Positions 8,799-17,633 of a DNA stretch of 64,000 nucleotides are shown piece after piece. The position numbers were made by a program, and so were the translations under genes. Position 1 is the first letter of the stretch, and every line of letters begins with the position of its first letter. The stretch comes from Aliiroseovarius halocynthiae (GTDB lineage Bacteria > Pseudomonadota > Alphaproteobacteria > Rhodobacterales > Rhodobacteraceae), in assembly GCF_007004645.1 (NCBI RefSeq), contig NZ_ML660019.1, positions 826,437-890,436 on the forward strand, written 5' to 3'. Below the pieces are notes generated by a model. It worked only from the letters and a program-made list of their open reading frames with translations. It did not search any database and was not told where the DNA came from.

Positions 8799-9860
8799 AT
8801 GTCGATCTCGGACCCTGCACACAGCCCCGACCCGACCCTGCGCCCGGCCCCCACGCCGGAAGAACGCGCCGAGGTGGACCGCGCCCTGCGTCCGCAAGCG
8901 CTTGGTGATTTCATCGGTCAGGCCGAGGCGCGCGCAAACTTGCGTGTTTTCATCGAAAGTGCCCGCCGCCGGAACGAGGCGATGGATCACGTGCTGTTTC
9001 ACGGCCCGCCCGGTCTTGGTAAGACGACGCTGGCCCAAATCATGGCGCGCGAGCTTGGGGTTAATTTCCGCATGACCTCTGGCCCCGTTTTGGCCAAGGC
9101 TGGTGATCTGGCGGCGATCCTGACCAATCTGGAAGCCAATGACGTCTTGTTTATTGATGAGATTCATCGCCTGAACCCGGTCGTCGAAGAAGTGCTCTAT
9201 CCCGCGATGGAAGATTTCGAGTTGGATCTGGTCATCGGCGAAGGCCCTGCGGCCCGCACCGTGCGGATCGAGCTTCAGCCGTTTACTTTGGTGGGTGCGA
9301 CCACCCGTCTGGGCCTTCTGACCACGCCCTTGCGTGATCGTTTCGGCATTCCGACGCGATTGCAATTCTATACGGTGGACGAGTTGCACGAGATCGTCTC
9401 GCGCAATGCAGTCAAGTTGGGCGCTCCGGCGGACGAAGATGGCGCGCGAGAGATTGCGAAACGTGCGCGGGGAACGCCTCGGATCGCGGGGCGCCTGTTG
9501 CGGCGCGTCGTGGATTTCGCGGTGGTTGAGGGCGACGGGCGCATCACGCGTGACATCGCCGATAATGCACTGACCAGGTTGGGCGTCGATAATCTGGGCC
9601 TTGATGGGGCGGATCGGCGCTATATGGGACTGATGGCTGAACATTATGGCGGCGGTCCCGTTGGGATCGAAACGCTGTCGGCGGCTTTGTCCGAAAGCCG
9701 CGATGCACTGGAAGAAGTGATCGAGCCCTACCTGCTGCAACAAGGCCTGATCCAGCGCACGCCGCGTGGGCGAATGCTTGGGCAACGGGCGTGGAGCCAT
9801 CTTGGCCTGACTGCGCCTGCACCGCAAAAGCCGGGGCAGGGGCAGCTCTTCGATGGATAA
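8799..9860 (+). CDS. ruvB: Holliday junction branch migration ATPase RuvB
   Basis: AAA+ hexameric motor, 353 aa. Walker [10 protein letters not shown] at 69-77, Walker B FIDEIH around 118-123, a sensor-1 GATTR segment, an Arg-finger region, and the C-terminal winged helix with RTPRGR near residue 324. The first ~20 residues are Pro-rich and variable. Last gene of ruvCAB; the following gene has its own AGGAG site 50 bases on. Confidence 0.96.
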   Translation: MSISDPAHSPDPTLRPAPTPEERAEVDRALRPQALGDFIGQAEARANLRVFIESARRRNEAMDHVLFHGPPGLGKTTLAQIMARELGVNFRMTSGPVLAKAGDLAAILTNLEANDVLFIDEIHRLNPVVEEVLYPAMEDFELDLVIGEGPAARTVRIELQPFTLVGATTRLGLLTTPLRDRFGIPTRLQFYTVDELHEIVSRNAVKLGAPADEDGAREIAKRARGTPRIAGRLLRRVVDFAVVEGDGRITRDIADNALTRLGVDNLGLDGADRRYMGLMAEHYGGGPVGIETLSAALSESRDALEEVIEPYLLQQGLIQRTPRGRMLGQRAWSHLGLTAPAPQKPGQGQLFDG

Positions 9861-9914
9861 CGCTTGAAACGCGCGCCCGTATAGGGGACACCCGGCGCGA
9901 TCAAGGAGAGAATG

Positions 9915-10556
9915 ATGACCGACGCGCCGCTTATGACCCCCGCTGATGTGACCGCACATTTCACCCGCTCGAATGGCAACTTCACTTTTGCACGTTGGGG
10001 GCGCCCGATCGTGCCGGTGGTCTTTGGCGTCGAAGAACAGACGCTGGAAGTCGTGAAAGGCGCGGTCGAGGCAGTGGTTGTACTGGCAGACCATAAAATG
10101 GCCGAAACAGATCCCGAGCTGGGCGCAAACCTGATGGTCTTCTTCTTCCGCGACTGGGACGAATTGCTAGAGGTTCCAAAACTGGACGAGCTGATCCCGG
10201 ATCTGATCGCAACAGTTGCGCGTCTGAAAGGGGCAGGGGCCAGCCAGTATCGCGCGTTCCGTTTCGACGACCAAAACGCCATTCAGGCCTGTTTCACTTT
10301 TGTCTGCATGACCGATGCCATGGCTGCGCAACCTGCCGAAGCCATCGCCCTGACCCAAGCCGTTCAGGCGATGCTACTGTGGAGTGATGAGATTTTCGCC
10401 ACCCAAAGCCCTCTTGCGCTGTTGCCGGATGGGCAAACCATCCTGCGCCCAGAGATCGCCGCACTGGTCAAAGCCGCCTATGACCCAATGCTGCCCGTTG
10501 CTGCCGATGACGCATCCCACGCGCTGCGGATGTTTGCGCGGCTACCGAATTCCTAG
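9915..10556 (+). CDS. Conserved hypothetical protein
   Basis: Protein of 213 aa. Two ATGs stand in tandem (9912 and 9915); the second is better spaced from the AGGAG at 9904-9908. The protein looks soluble, with alternating beta and helix, no signal peptide and no known catalytic motif. Features are an N-terminal segment with RWGRPIVPVVFG, a central FFFRDWDELLEVPKL, and a helical C terminus. I do not recognise a family. Base use matches the neighbours, and it may be co-transcribed with ruvCAB. Confidence 0.8.
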   Translation: MTDAPLMTPADVTAHFTRSNGNFTFARWGRPIVPVVFGVEEQTLEVVKGAVEAVVVLADHKMAETDPELGANLMVFFFRDWDELLEVPKLDELIPDLIATVARLKGAGASQYRAFRFDDQNAIQACFTFVCMTDAMAAQPAEAIALTQAVQAMLLWSDEIFATQSPLALLPDGQTILRPEIAALVKAAYDPMLPVAADDASHALRMFARLPNS

Positions 10557-10564
10557 AGGTTGTT

Positions 10565-10585
10565 CTTGCAGCACGGCGCTGCAAG
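10565..10585. terminator. Possible terminator hairpin
   Basis: A perfect 8-bp stem CTTGCAGC / GCTGCAAG with a 5-base loop lies nine bases past the stop of the hypothetical gene. It has no proper T tract, so it could instead be an mRNA-stabilising hairpin. Confidence 0.45.
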
Positions 10586-10670
10586 TAGCGCTATAGTTGA
10601 TTTACTCTTGCGATTGGCGCGTTTCTACCTCAGTTGTAGCTGAGTATATCGAATCTATGGAGATTGAGCG

Positions 10671-11303
10671 TTGGATATTAGGTCGTTGCTGAAGCGTATG
10701 GGTACCAATAAGCCGGAGGAAAAGTTGGAGGGACAGCCCACCAGCAAGCGTCCAGCGCGGCTTCGGATGATGACAAGTTTGGGCCTTGCTGATGGTATGG
10801 GCGCAGAAATCGGTGTGTTTAAGGGAGAATTCTCTGCTGAGCTGCTGCGCGAAGTTGGCGTAAAAAAATTGTTCATGATCGACCCGTGGGAGAACTTTGA
10901 CGATCCGGGCTTAAAGAGCAGTTGGTATCATTCGAGTGCCAAAAACAATATGATCGACATATATAAGCATGTCAAAGAAGAGTTCGCAGCGGAAACGGCT
11001 TCTGGTCAGGCGACGATCATACGTGGTGGCTTCGAGGACGCGTGCGCCGAAATCGCCGACGACGAACTGGATTTTGCATATATTGATGGCGATCACCGCT
11101 TCGAGGCGGTTCTGCACGATTTGACGCTGGCCGCGCCAAAGGTGAAAACCGGCGGTTTTCTGATTGTAGATGATTACTCCGTTACGGGGTGGTGGCGCGA
11201 TGGTGTGGTTGCTGCGATGAGTACATTCCTTGGCCGTAACCCTAACAACTGGATGATTGTAAGGTGTGTTGGCCATCAGGTTGCGATCAAACGACTTCAG
11301 TAA
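10671..11303 (+). CDS. Class I SAM-dependent methyltransferase
   Basis: Protein of 210 aa from a TTG at 10671 with a GGAG eight bases upstream; ATG 10698 is the alternative. The Rossmann SAM site is seen in GMGAEIGVFKGEFSAELL (about 43-60) followed by an acidic strand end LFMIDPW. Later AYIDGDHRFEAVLHDL and GGFLIVDDY match the Methyltransf_24 type, often found in glycan or natural-product methylation. The substrate is unknown. Base composition looks less GC-biased than its neighbours, and it sits alone between a hypothetical gene and the tol operon, which suggests insertion (inference). Its stop is two bases before the ybgC start. Confidence 0.75.
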   Translation: MDIRSLLKRMGTNKPEEKLEGQPTSKRPARLRMMTSLGLADGMGAEIGVFKGEFSAELLREVGVKKLFMIDPWENFDDPGLKSSWYHSSAKNNMIDIYKHVKEEFAAETASGQATIIRGGFEDACAEIADDELDFAYIDGDHRFEAVLHDLTLAAPKVKTGGFLIVDDYSVTGWWRDGVVAAMSTFLGRNPNNWMIVRCVGHQVAIKRLQ

Positions 11304-11305
11304 CC

Positions 11306-11692
11306 GTGGCGCACCACTTCCCCATCCGCGTTTACTATGAAGACACCGACATGGCCGGGATCGTCTATTACGCCAATTATCTGCGGTATATCGAACGCGC
11401 GCGGTCGGATTGGGTGCGTGAGACTGGGATTGATCAGAATGCGATGCGGGACGATGGGCTGGTTTTTGCCGTGCGTCGGGTCGAAGCGGACTATATCGCG
11501 CCCGCCAAGTTTGACGATGTGTTACAGGTTGAAACAACTGTCGCGCAGGTGACCGCCGCTCGGTTGGTTCTGAAGCAGGCGGTCAAACGTGGCGATCAGC
11601 CCTTGTTTCAAGCCGTTGTAACCATCGTTTGCGTGGCTGATAATGGTGCGCCCGCGCGACTTCCGGCGAATATTCGCCAGTTGCTGCACTAA
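11306..11692 (+). CDS. ybgC: Acyl-CoA thioesterase YbgC
   Basis: Hot-dog-fold thioesterase of 128 aa, first gene of the tol-pal operon in many Proteobacteria. The signature is YYEDTDMAG at 10-18 with Asp15 as the catalytic aspartate, followed by IVYYANYLRYIERAR. GTG 11306 is preferred over the in-frame ATG 11264, which would lie inside the methyltransferase gene and add residues unlike the family. About 110 bases separate it from tolQ. Confidence 0.9.
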   Translation: MAHHFPIRVYYEDTDMAGIVYYANYLRYIERARSDWVRETGIDQNAMRDDGLVFAVRRVEADYIAPAKFDDVLQVETTVAQVTAARLVLKQAVKRGDQPLFQAVVTIVCVADNGAPARLPANIRQLLH

Positions 11693-11802
11693 AACGCGGC
11701 AATCTCTGCCGATGGCATGGTTTTAATAGCCATAGGCCTTTGCATGCGCTAACATTCGTGCAGAAAAGCGGCCCAAAGAGGCGGCGGTACAGAGGCAGAG
11801 AT

Positions 11803-12498
11803 ATGGAAACGGAAGCGCTTTCGGCAGCGGCGGAGATTGATTTCTCCTTCTTAGCTCTATTTTTACGTGCGACATTCACTGTGAAGCTGGTGATGCTTCT
11901 GCTGATTGTTGCGTCGATCTGGGCTTGGGCCATTATTATCACGAAATTCATCGCATTCCGGCGCACCCGCGCCGAGGCCGAGACATTTGACCGCAAATTC
12001 TGGTCTGGTGAGCCGTTGGACGAGCTGTTTGACCAAATCGGTCCCAGCCCGTCAGGATCGGCCGAGAAAGTCTTTTCTGCCGGGATGCTCGAGTGGCGAC
12101 GCTCGCACCGGGCGGATGGCGGATTGATCGCAAATGCCCAATCGCGGATTGATCGGTCGATGGATGTGGCCATTGCCAAGGAAGGCGAGGCGATGAACAA
12201 GGGGCTGAGCTTCTTGGCAACGGTGGCATCAACCGCGCCATTTGTTGGGCTATTCGGCACCGTCTGGGGCATTATGAACGCGTTCATCGAGATTGCGCAG
12301 CACCAAAACACCAATCTGGCGGTTGTGGCCCCCGGTATTGCCGAAGCCTTGTTGGCGACGGGTCTGGGGCTGCTGGCCGCGATCCCGGCGGCGGTGTTTT
12401 ACAACAAGCTAAGCGTGGACAGCGACAACATCCTTGCAGGCTATGAAGCCTTCGCGGATGAATTCGCCACCATTCTTAGCCGCCAGTTGGACAGCTAA
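11803..12498 (+). CDS. tolQ: Tol-Pal proton channel subunit TolQ
   Basis: Inner-membrane MotA/TolQ/ExbB protein of 231 aa that with TolR uses the proton motive force to energise TolA and outer-membrane constriction at division. Transmembrane helices lie at about 27-49, 137-159 and 179-199. The last two carry the conserved Thr/Pro/Gly pattern (ATVASTAPFVGLFGTVWG and LLATGLGLLAAIPA). ATG 11803 has a purine-rich site; the frame opens earlier at 11740 but that stretch is not protein-like. tolR begins two bases after the stop. Confidence 0.95.
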   Translation: METEALSAAAEIDFSFLALFLRATFTVKLVMLLLIVASIWAWAIIITKFIAFRRTRAEAETFDRKFWSGEPLDELFDQIGPSPSGSAEKVFSAGMLEWRRSHRADGGLIANAQSRIDRSMDVAIAKEGEAMNKGLSFLATVASTAPFVGLFGTVWGIMNAFIEIAQHQNTNLAVVAPGIAEALLATGLGLLAAIPAAVFYNKLSVDSDNILAGYEAFADEFATILSRQLDS

Positions 12499-12499
12499 A

Positions 12500-12982
12500 A
12501 TGGGCGCGAATGTGCAATCCAGCGGGGGTGCCGATCGGCGCGCCCGTCGTGGGCGGCGTCGCGGCAAGCATCGTCGCGTGATGGCGGAAATCAACATCAC
12601 ACCTTTCGTCGATGTTATGTTGGTGCTTCTGATCATCTTCATGGTGGCCGCCCCCCTGTCGGTGGTCGGCGTTCCGGTCGAGCTGTCTCGGACAGCAGCA
12701 AAGGCGCTGGAAGCCCCCGAGGAAGAGCCGCTGTCCGTCACCATCAACGCCGATGGTCAGGTTTTCCTGCAAACGACCGAGGTTTCTCGTGACGATCTGA
12801 TCCCGCGTCTGCGTGCCATTGCAGCAGAGCGTGTGGATGACAAGGTTTTCCTTCGGATTGATGGGCAGGTTGCTTGGGACAGCACTGCGCAGATCATGGG
12901 CGCGTTGAATGCCGCAGGCTTCTCGCGCATTGGGTTTGTGACCGAAGGTGGTGGGCCGACATTGACCGGGCAGGGGAACTAA
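12500..12982 (+). CDS. tolR: Tol-Pal proton channel subunit TolR
   Basis: ExbD/TolR-family protein of 160 aa. It has a basic cytoplasmic N terminus (about 12-26), a single transmembrane helix at about 37-55 with the essential proton-path Asp38 in ITPFVDVMLVLLI, and a periplasmic domain. It starts immediately after tolQ; the longer frame to 12434 would overlap tolQ and is rejected. tolA follows after six bases. Confidence 0.95.
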   Translation: MGANVQSSGGADRRARRGRRRGKHRRVMAEINITPFVDVMLVLLIIFMVAAPLSVVGVPVELSRTAAKALEAPEEEPLSVTINADGQVFLQTTEVSRDDLIPRLRAIAAERVDDKVFLRIDGQVAWDSTAQIMGALNAAGFSRIGFVTEGGGPTLTGQGN

Positions 12983-12988
12983 GGCCGG

Positions 12989-14041
12989 ATGCGCAAGGGG
13001 CTGTATATCTCGACAGCCGCTCATGGGGCGTTGATCCTGTGGGTGCTTTTTGGCGGGGTCTTTGCATGGGATCGCGACGAAGAGCTTGTGCAGGTGTCGG
13101 ATGTGTCCTTTATCTCGGAAGATGAATTTGCTGCGCTCAGCGCGCCAAAACCCGAAACTAACGCGCCTGATGCTACATCGGCCCCAGCGCCGCGTCCCGA
13201 GCCATCCCCGGAACCCGAGCCGGAGCCTGTGCCAGAGCCTGCACCCATGCCGGAACCGGAACCGACCCCGGAACCCGAGCCGGAGCCAGAACCCGACCCT
13301 ATACCACAACCCGAGGCCGAGCCTGCCCCGGTGACCGAGACTGCACCTCCGGCGCCCGCGCCGCGCGTCGCACCCGAGGCTGCTCCAGAACCAGAAACGC
13401 CTGCGGAAGACGCCCCCGATCCGACCGAGGCCGTGGCGCCCGAGCCTTCGCCCGAGGCCGAGCCTGCCCCCGAAGAGGTCGCCCCTGCCGCGCCGCCCGA
13501 AGCGACGACCGAGATTGTGACCGAAGCCGAAGAGCCGGTCGAGGAACCGTCTGCCGCGCCCGCAACCTCGCAGCGGCCGAAGTCGCGCCCCGCGCGTTCG
13601 AAGCCAGTCGCGGCGCAACCTGAAACTCCGCCAGCGTCGGATGCGAATGACGTTGCGAATACCATTGCGGATCAGGTCGCAGGTGGCACGCAAGACGCGC
13701 CTGCGCAAGACATCCCACTTGGCCCGCCGATGACGCGCGGCGAGAAAGATGGGCTGCGTGTCGCCGTCAGCCGCTGCTGGAACGTGGGGTCTCTGTCAAC
13801 GGACGCGTTGTCAACGACCGTCGTCGCGTTGGTCACAATGAACCGCGACGGTAAGCCCGAAAACATCAGTTTGGAAAGCTGGGACGGCCCCAGTCAGGCT
13901 GCAGCAAACACCGCGTTCCAGGCAGCGCGGCGCGCGATTATTCGCTGTGGCGCACGTGGCTTTGATCTGCCTGCCGAAAAATACGGCCAGTGGCGCGAGA
14001 TCGAAATGACCTTCGATCCTGAAAAGATGAGGATCAAATAA
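12989..14041 (+). CDS. tolA: TolA-like protein, Pro/Glu-rich periplasmic spanner
   Basis: Protein of 350 aa that links the TolQR motor to TolB/Pal. One N-terminal transmembrane helix at about 11-27, then a long Pro/Glu/Ala-rich low-complexity stalk (about 50-220) with PEPEP repeats in place of the Ala/Lys helical domain of E. coli TolA, and a C-terminal globular TolA/TonB-like domain (about 245-350, including the Cys pair near 264 and 311). The GC-rich repetitive stalk creates large false reading frames on both strands. The assignment rests on position and architecture. Confidence 0.9.
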   Translation: MRKGLYISTAAHGALILWVLFGGVFAWDRDEELVQVSDVSFISEDEFAALSAPKPETNAPDATSAPAPRPEPSPEPEPEPVPEPAPMPEPEPTPEPEPEPEPDPIPQPEAEPAPVTETAPPAPAPRVAPEAAPEPETPAEDAPDPTEAVAPEPSPEAEPAPEEVAPAAPPEATTEIVTEAEEPVEEPSAAPATSQRPKSRPARSKPVAAQPETPPASDANDVANTIADQVAGGTQDAPAQDIPLGPPMTRGEKDGLRVAVSRCWNVGSLSTDALSTTVVALVTMNRDGKPENISLESWDGPSQAAANTAFQAARRAIIRCGARGFDLPAEKYGQWREIEMTFDPEKMRIK

Positions 14042-14045
14042 AGCC

Positions 14046-14774
14046 ATGGCCCGTTCAACGCATATCACTCCGCTTGAAATCTGTGTGGACACGTTCGCGG
14101 GAGCGCTGGCCGCGCAAGAGGGCGGGGCTGACCGGGTCGAGCTGTGCTCGGCCCTGTCCGAAGGCGGGCTGACCCCGTCCGTTGGGTTGATGCGGCAAGC
14201 GGCGACGTTGTCGATCCCGGTCTATGCCATGATCCGCCCACGCTCGGGTCTGTTTCACTTTTCGGACGCTGATGAAGCGATCATGCTGGCGGACATCCGG
14301 GCCGCGAAAGAGGCGGGGTTGGACGGCGTCGTGCTGGGGGCACAGCAAAGAGATCACCGGCTGGACGTGCCGCGACTGGCGCGTCTGCTGACAGCGACCG
14401 AAGGGATGGGAAGCACATTGCATCGTGTGATTGATGTGGTGCCTGATCCGCTTGAGGCTTTGGATGCGGCCATTCAATTGGGTTTCGACCGGGTGCTGAC
14501 CTCGGGCGCGGCGCCTGAAGCGATTGATGGCGCAGATATGCTGCGCGACATGGTTGCGCGTGCTGCGGGACGCATATCTGTCATGGCGGGCTGCGGTCTG
14601 ACGCATGAAAACGTGGCCGCGTTGGTGCGCGAAACCGGCGTAACCGAGACGCATGCCGCCTGCGCGGACAAGATCGTGGACGAGCGGATTTTCTCTGATT
14701 TTTCCCCTGCCGGTGGCCGGGTCACAACCTCTAAGCATATGGTGCAGATGATGAAGGGAGCGTTGGAACAATGA
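14046..14774 (+). CDS. cutC: CutC family TIM-barrel protein
   Basis: Protein of 242 aa with the CutC signature [27 protein letters not shown] near the N terminus, then a [11 protein letters not shown] strand and a DGVVLGA strand of the TIM barrel. CutC was originally tied to copper tolerance; the true reaction is not settled. It lies between tolA (4-base gap) and tolB (4-base overlap), so it is translated within the tol operon, which is not the usual order. A metabolic rather than a Tol role is likely. Confidence 0.9.
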   Translation: MARSTHITPLEICVDTFAGALAAQEGGADRVELCSALSEGGLTPSVGLMRQAATLSIPVYAMIRPRSGLFHFSDADEAIMLADIRAAKEAGLDGVVLGAQQRDHRLDVPRLARLLTATEGMGSTLHRVIDVVPDPLEALDAAIQLGFDRVLTSGAAPEAIDGADMLRDMVARAAGRISVMAGCGLTHENVAALVRETGVTETHAACADKIVDERIFSDFSPAGGRVTTSKHMVQMMKGALEQ

Positions 14775-16135
14775 AACGCACATCTAAACGCGTGAGCGGC
14801 CAGCTCAGAAAAATGACATGCCTTCTGGCTGCATGTGCCGCATTCATGGCGGGGGGCGTGACGGCGACTGTCGCCCAATCTGATGGACCGCTTCGGATTG
14901 AAATCACAGATGGTGTGATTGAACCCTTGCCGTTCGCGATACCGAACTTCGTGTCGGAAGACGGAGGATCGGCGGATATTGCGCAGTCCATCTCGCGCGT
15001 GATCGCGGCGGATCTGGCCAGTACGGGCCTGTTCCGCGAGATCCCTCAGGATGCATTCATCTCGGGCATTTCCAGCTTTGCCAGCCCTGTTGCCTATTCC
15101 GATTGGAACGCAATCAACGCGCAGGCGTTGATCACAGGTGCGGTCAGCGGTTCAGGCGGCAATATCAACGTGAAGTTCCGCGTTTTTGACGTTGAGGCGA
15201 ACCAACCGCTTGGTGAAGGGCTGCAATTTTCGGGCGGTGCGGCTGGGTGGCGGCGCATGGCGCATAAGATTGCCGATGTCGTCTATAGCCGTATCACCGG
15301 CGAAAGCGGATATTTCGACAGCCGCGTTGTGTTCGTTGCCGAAAGCGGCCCGAAGAATGCGCGTCGCAAGCGCTTGGCGATCATGGATTACGACGGCGCG
15401 AATGTGCAGTATCTGACCGATAGCTCGGCGCTGGTATTGGCCCCGCGCTTCTCGCCCCGTGGGGATCAGGTGTTGTACACCAGCTATGAGACGGGCTTCC
15501 CGCAGGTTTATCTGCTGGACGTTGCCACCGTGGGGCGCCGCGTATTGTCCAGCCAAGAGGGCACCATGACCTTCGCGCCGCGCTTCTCGCCGGATGGGCG
15601 TACCGTGGTGTATTCCTTGTCAGCAGGCGGCAACACGGATCTTTATACCATGGATATCGCCAGCGGGCAGGCACGTCGTTTGACGCAGGCCCCGTCGATC
15701 GAAACTGCGCCCAGCTTTTCGCCCGACGGATCGCAAATCGTGTTCGAAAGCGACCGCTCGGGCAGCCAGCAGCTTTATGTGATGCCTGCATCTGGGGGCG
15801 AAGCGAAGCGGATCAGTTTCGGAAAGGGGCGGTATGGCACGCCCGTCTGGTCGCCGCGTGGCGACTTGATCGCTTTCACTAAGCAGAATGCGGGTCGGTT
15901 CCATATTGGTGTGATGCGCACGGATGGATCAGAAGAGCGTTTGCTAACGGCGTCGTTCCTTGACGAAGGACCAAGCTGGTCGCCGAACGGTCGCGTGATC
16001 ATGTTTACTCGTGAAAGCCAAGGTTCAGCTGGTGAGGCTGCGCTGTATTCGGTCGATATATCTGGCCGCAACCTGCGCCGCGTTCTGACTGAGGGGGCCG
16101 CCTCGGACCCCGCTTGGTCGCCGTTGTTAAAGTAA
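14771..16135 (+). CDS. tolB: Tol-Pal periplasmic beta-propeller TolB
   Basis: Periplasmic protein of 454 aa that binds Pal and TolA. A signal peptide with a basic start and hydrophobic core (about 15-34) ends at a VAQ site near residue 36. An N-terminal TolB domain (about 40-170) precedes a six-bladed WD40-like propeller with repeated [19 protein letters not shown] and PSWSPNG blades. The ATG overlaps the cutC stop. A 10-bp hairpin lies between tolB and pal. Confidence 0.96.
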   Translation: MKRTSKRVSGQLRKMTCLLAACAAFMAGGVTATVAQSDGPLRIEITDGVIEPLPFAIPNFVSEDGGSADIAQSISRVIAADLASTGLFREIPQDAFISGISSFASPVAYSDWNAINAQALITGAVSGSGGNINVKFRVFDVEANQPLGEGLQFSGGAAGWRRMAHKIADVVYSRITGESGYFDSRVVFVAESGPKNARRKRLAIMDYDGANVQYLTDSSALVLAPRFSPRGDQVLYTSYETGFPQVYLLDVATVGRRVLSSQEGTMTFAPRFSPDGRTVVYSLSAGGNTDLYTMDIASGQARRLTQAPSIETAPSFSPDGSQIVFESDRSGSQQLYVMPASGGEAKRISFGKGRYGTPVWSPRGDLIAFTKQNAGRFHIGVMRTDGSEERLLTASFLDEGPSWSPNGRVIMFTRESQGSAGEAALYSVDISGRNLRRVLTEGAASDPAWSPLLK

Positions 16136-16154
16136 CCTAGTGTTGAAATAAGTG

Positions 16155-16180
16155 AACGGAACGCGTGATGCGTTCCGTTT
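16155..16180 (+). terminator. Hairpin between tolB and pal
   Basis: A perfect 10-bp stem AACGGAACGC / GCGTTCCGTT with a 5-base loop GTGAT, 19 bases past the tolB stop, followed by T then CC. It could partly terminate the tolQRAB transcript or protect its 3' end, with pal driven also from a nearer promoter (inference). Confidence 0.55.
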
Positions 16181-16262
16181 CCAAACGGTCGGCAAGGTGC
16201 TAAACTTCCGGCAAGAATATGAAAGAGCACGCCCTGACAGGGCAGAAGTTACAGGAAAGACC

Positions 16263-16772
16263 ATGAAACATATTGCGATGACTGCGCTGTTCGTGGGCGC
16301 ATTGGCCCTATCGGCTTGTTCAAACAACGACCGCTTTGGAAATGGAGGAAACGGTACCGGTGTTGGAGGAGATTTCGTGGCTGGTAGCCCGTCAGATCCG
16401 CGCTCGCCCGCCTATTTCAACCAGACCATTGGTGACCGCGTGTTGTTCGCTGTTGATCAATCGGCTCTCAGCCCCGAAGCCGTTCAGGTTCTGACCCAAC
16501 AGGCCACATGGCTGATCGAAAACACCAGCTATACTGCTGTGATCGAAGGCCACGCGGACGAGCAGGGCACCCGTGAATATAACCTTGCACTTGGGGCGCG
16601 TCGTGCTTCGGCTGTGCAGAACTTCCTGATTGATCGCGGTGTTGCGCCGAACCGTTTGCAGACCGTCAGCTATGGTAAAGAGCGCCCGCTCGAGATCTGC
16701 TCGGACGAGGCATGCTATTCGCAGAACCGCCGTGCGGTGACTGTGCTGGCGGCTGGCGCGCTGACCAGCTGA
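16263..16772 (+). CDS. pal: Peptidoglycan-associated lipoprotein Pal
   Basis: Outer-membrane lipoprotein of 169 aa. Signal peptide with lipobox LSAC and lipidated Cys19, a Gly/Asn-rich linker, then an OmpA-like peptidoglycan-binding domain (about 55-165) with GHADEQGTREYNLALGARRA at 96-115, where Asp99 and Arg114 are the residues that bind diaminopimelate in this family. ATG 16263 follows an AGGAAAG site; the frame opens at 16152 but that part is the leader with the hairpin. Confidence 0.96.
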   Translation: MKHIAMTALFVGALALSACSNNDRFGNGGNGTGVGGDFVAGSPSDPRSPAYFNQTIGDRVLFAVDQSALSPEAVQVLTQQATWLIENTSYTAVIEGHADEQGTREYNLALGARRASAVQNFLIDRGVAPNRLQTVSYGKERPLEICSDEACYSQNRRAVTVLAAGALTS

Positions 16773-16799
16773 TCTGACTGGACGGAAGGAGCCTGAAAT

Positions 16800-17633
16800 A
16801 TGGTTGCAAAATCCTTGAAAGCCTTGTTGCTGGGGGCGGCTTTGGTGGCCGCGCCCAGTCTGGCAATCGCGCAGGATCGTGCGCAGTCCTTGGCGGATAT
16901 TCGGCAGGAACTAACTGTTCTGTATGTTGAAATCCAGAAGTTGAAGACCGAACTGTCGACCACCGGAAGTGCCAATGTGACCACCGGTGCGGGCAGCCTG
17001 TCGCAGCGTATGTCGGCCATCGAGGGCGAGCTGTCGCGGCTGACCTCGAAGACCGAACAGCTGGAGTTTCGCATCAACTCGATCGTGAAAGACGGGACCA
17101 ACCGGATCGGTGATCTGGAATTTCGTCTGGTCGAGCTTGAGGGCGGAGACATTTCGAAACTGGGCGAAACTTCGACCCTTGGGGGCGGGGCGGCACCAGT
17201 GGGGCCGGTGGCGGCTCCGGCACCTACGACAGTGCCGGAAAGCGAGCTAGCGATCGGCGAGAAACAGGATTTCGACGCCGCTGGTGCTGCGCTGGAGGCG
17301 GGCGATTATGTACAGGCCGCGACGTTGCTGACGCAATTTGTCGAAAATTATCCAGGCAGTCCGCTGACATCAGAGGCGCATTTCCAGCGTGGAGAGGCGC
17401 TGACGGGTGCCGGCGACGTGAAGAACGCCGCGCGTGCCTATCTGAATGCTTTCTCTGGCGCGCCCAACAACGATCGTGCGCCCGATGCGTTGTACCGGCT
17501 GGGCTTTTCGCTGGGCGAACTTGGGCAGGTGAACGAAGCCTGCGCGACGCTGGCTGAAGTTGGCAAGCGCTTCCCGGGCGCGCCCGCAGTGGCCGATGCG
17601 CAAACTGCGCGGCAAGCCCTGAGCTGCCCGTGA
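16800..17633 (+). CDS. cpoB: Cell division coordinator CpoB (YbgF)
   Basis: Periplasmic protein of 277 aa that coordinates Tol-Pal with septal peptidoglycan synthesis. A signal peptide ends near residue 24 (AIA/Q). An N-terminal coiled coil follows (about 28-110, heptad-like LSRLTSKTEQLEFRI), then a Gly/Pro linker and a C-terminal TPR domain (about 150-277). It starts 27 bases after pal and its stop overlaps the tilS start by 4 bases. Confidence 0.92.
   Translation: MVAKSLKALLLGAALVAAPSLAIAQDRAQSLADIRQELTVLYVEIQKLKTELSTTGSANVTTGAGSLSQRMSAIEGELSRLTSKTEQLEFRINSIVKDGTNRIGDLEFRLVELEGGDISKLGETSTLGGGAAPVGPVAAPAPTTVPESELAIGEKQDFDAAGAALEAGDYVQAATLLTQFVENYPGSPLTSEAHFQRGEALTGAGDVKNAARAYLNAFSGAPNNDRAPDALYRLGFSLGELGQVNEACATLAEVGKRFPGAPAVADAQTARQALSCP

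Noticed and set aside
8784-10094. A 436-aa minus-strand frame over ruvB and the next gene
   Set aside because: It is a shadow of two plus-strand genes; no family motif and no ribosome site.
12476-13708. A 410-aa minus-strand frame over tolR-tolA, and other long frames over the tolA stalk
   Set aside because: It mirrors the GC-rich Pro/Glu repeat region, has an Arg-rich low-complexity translation and lies fully inside a well-supported operon.
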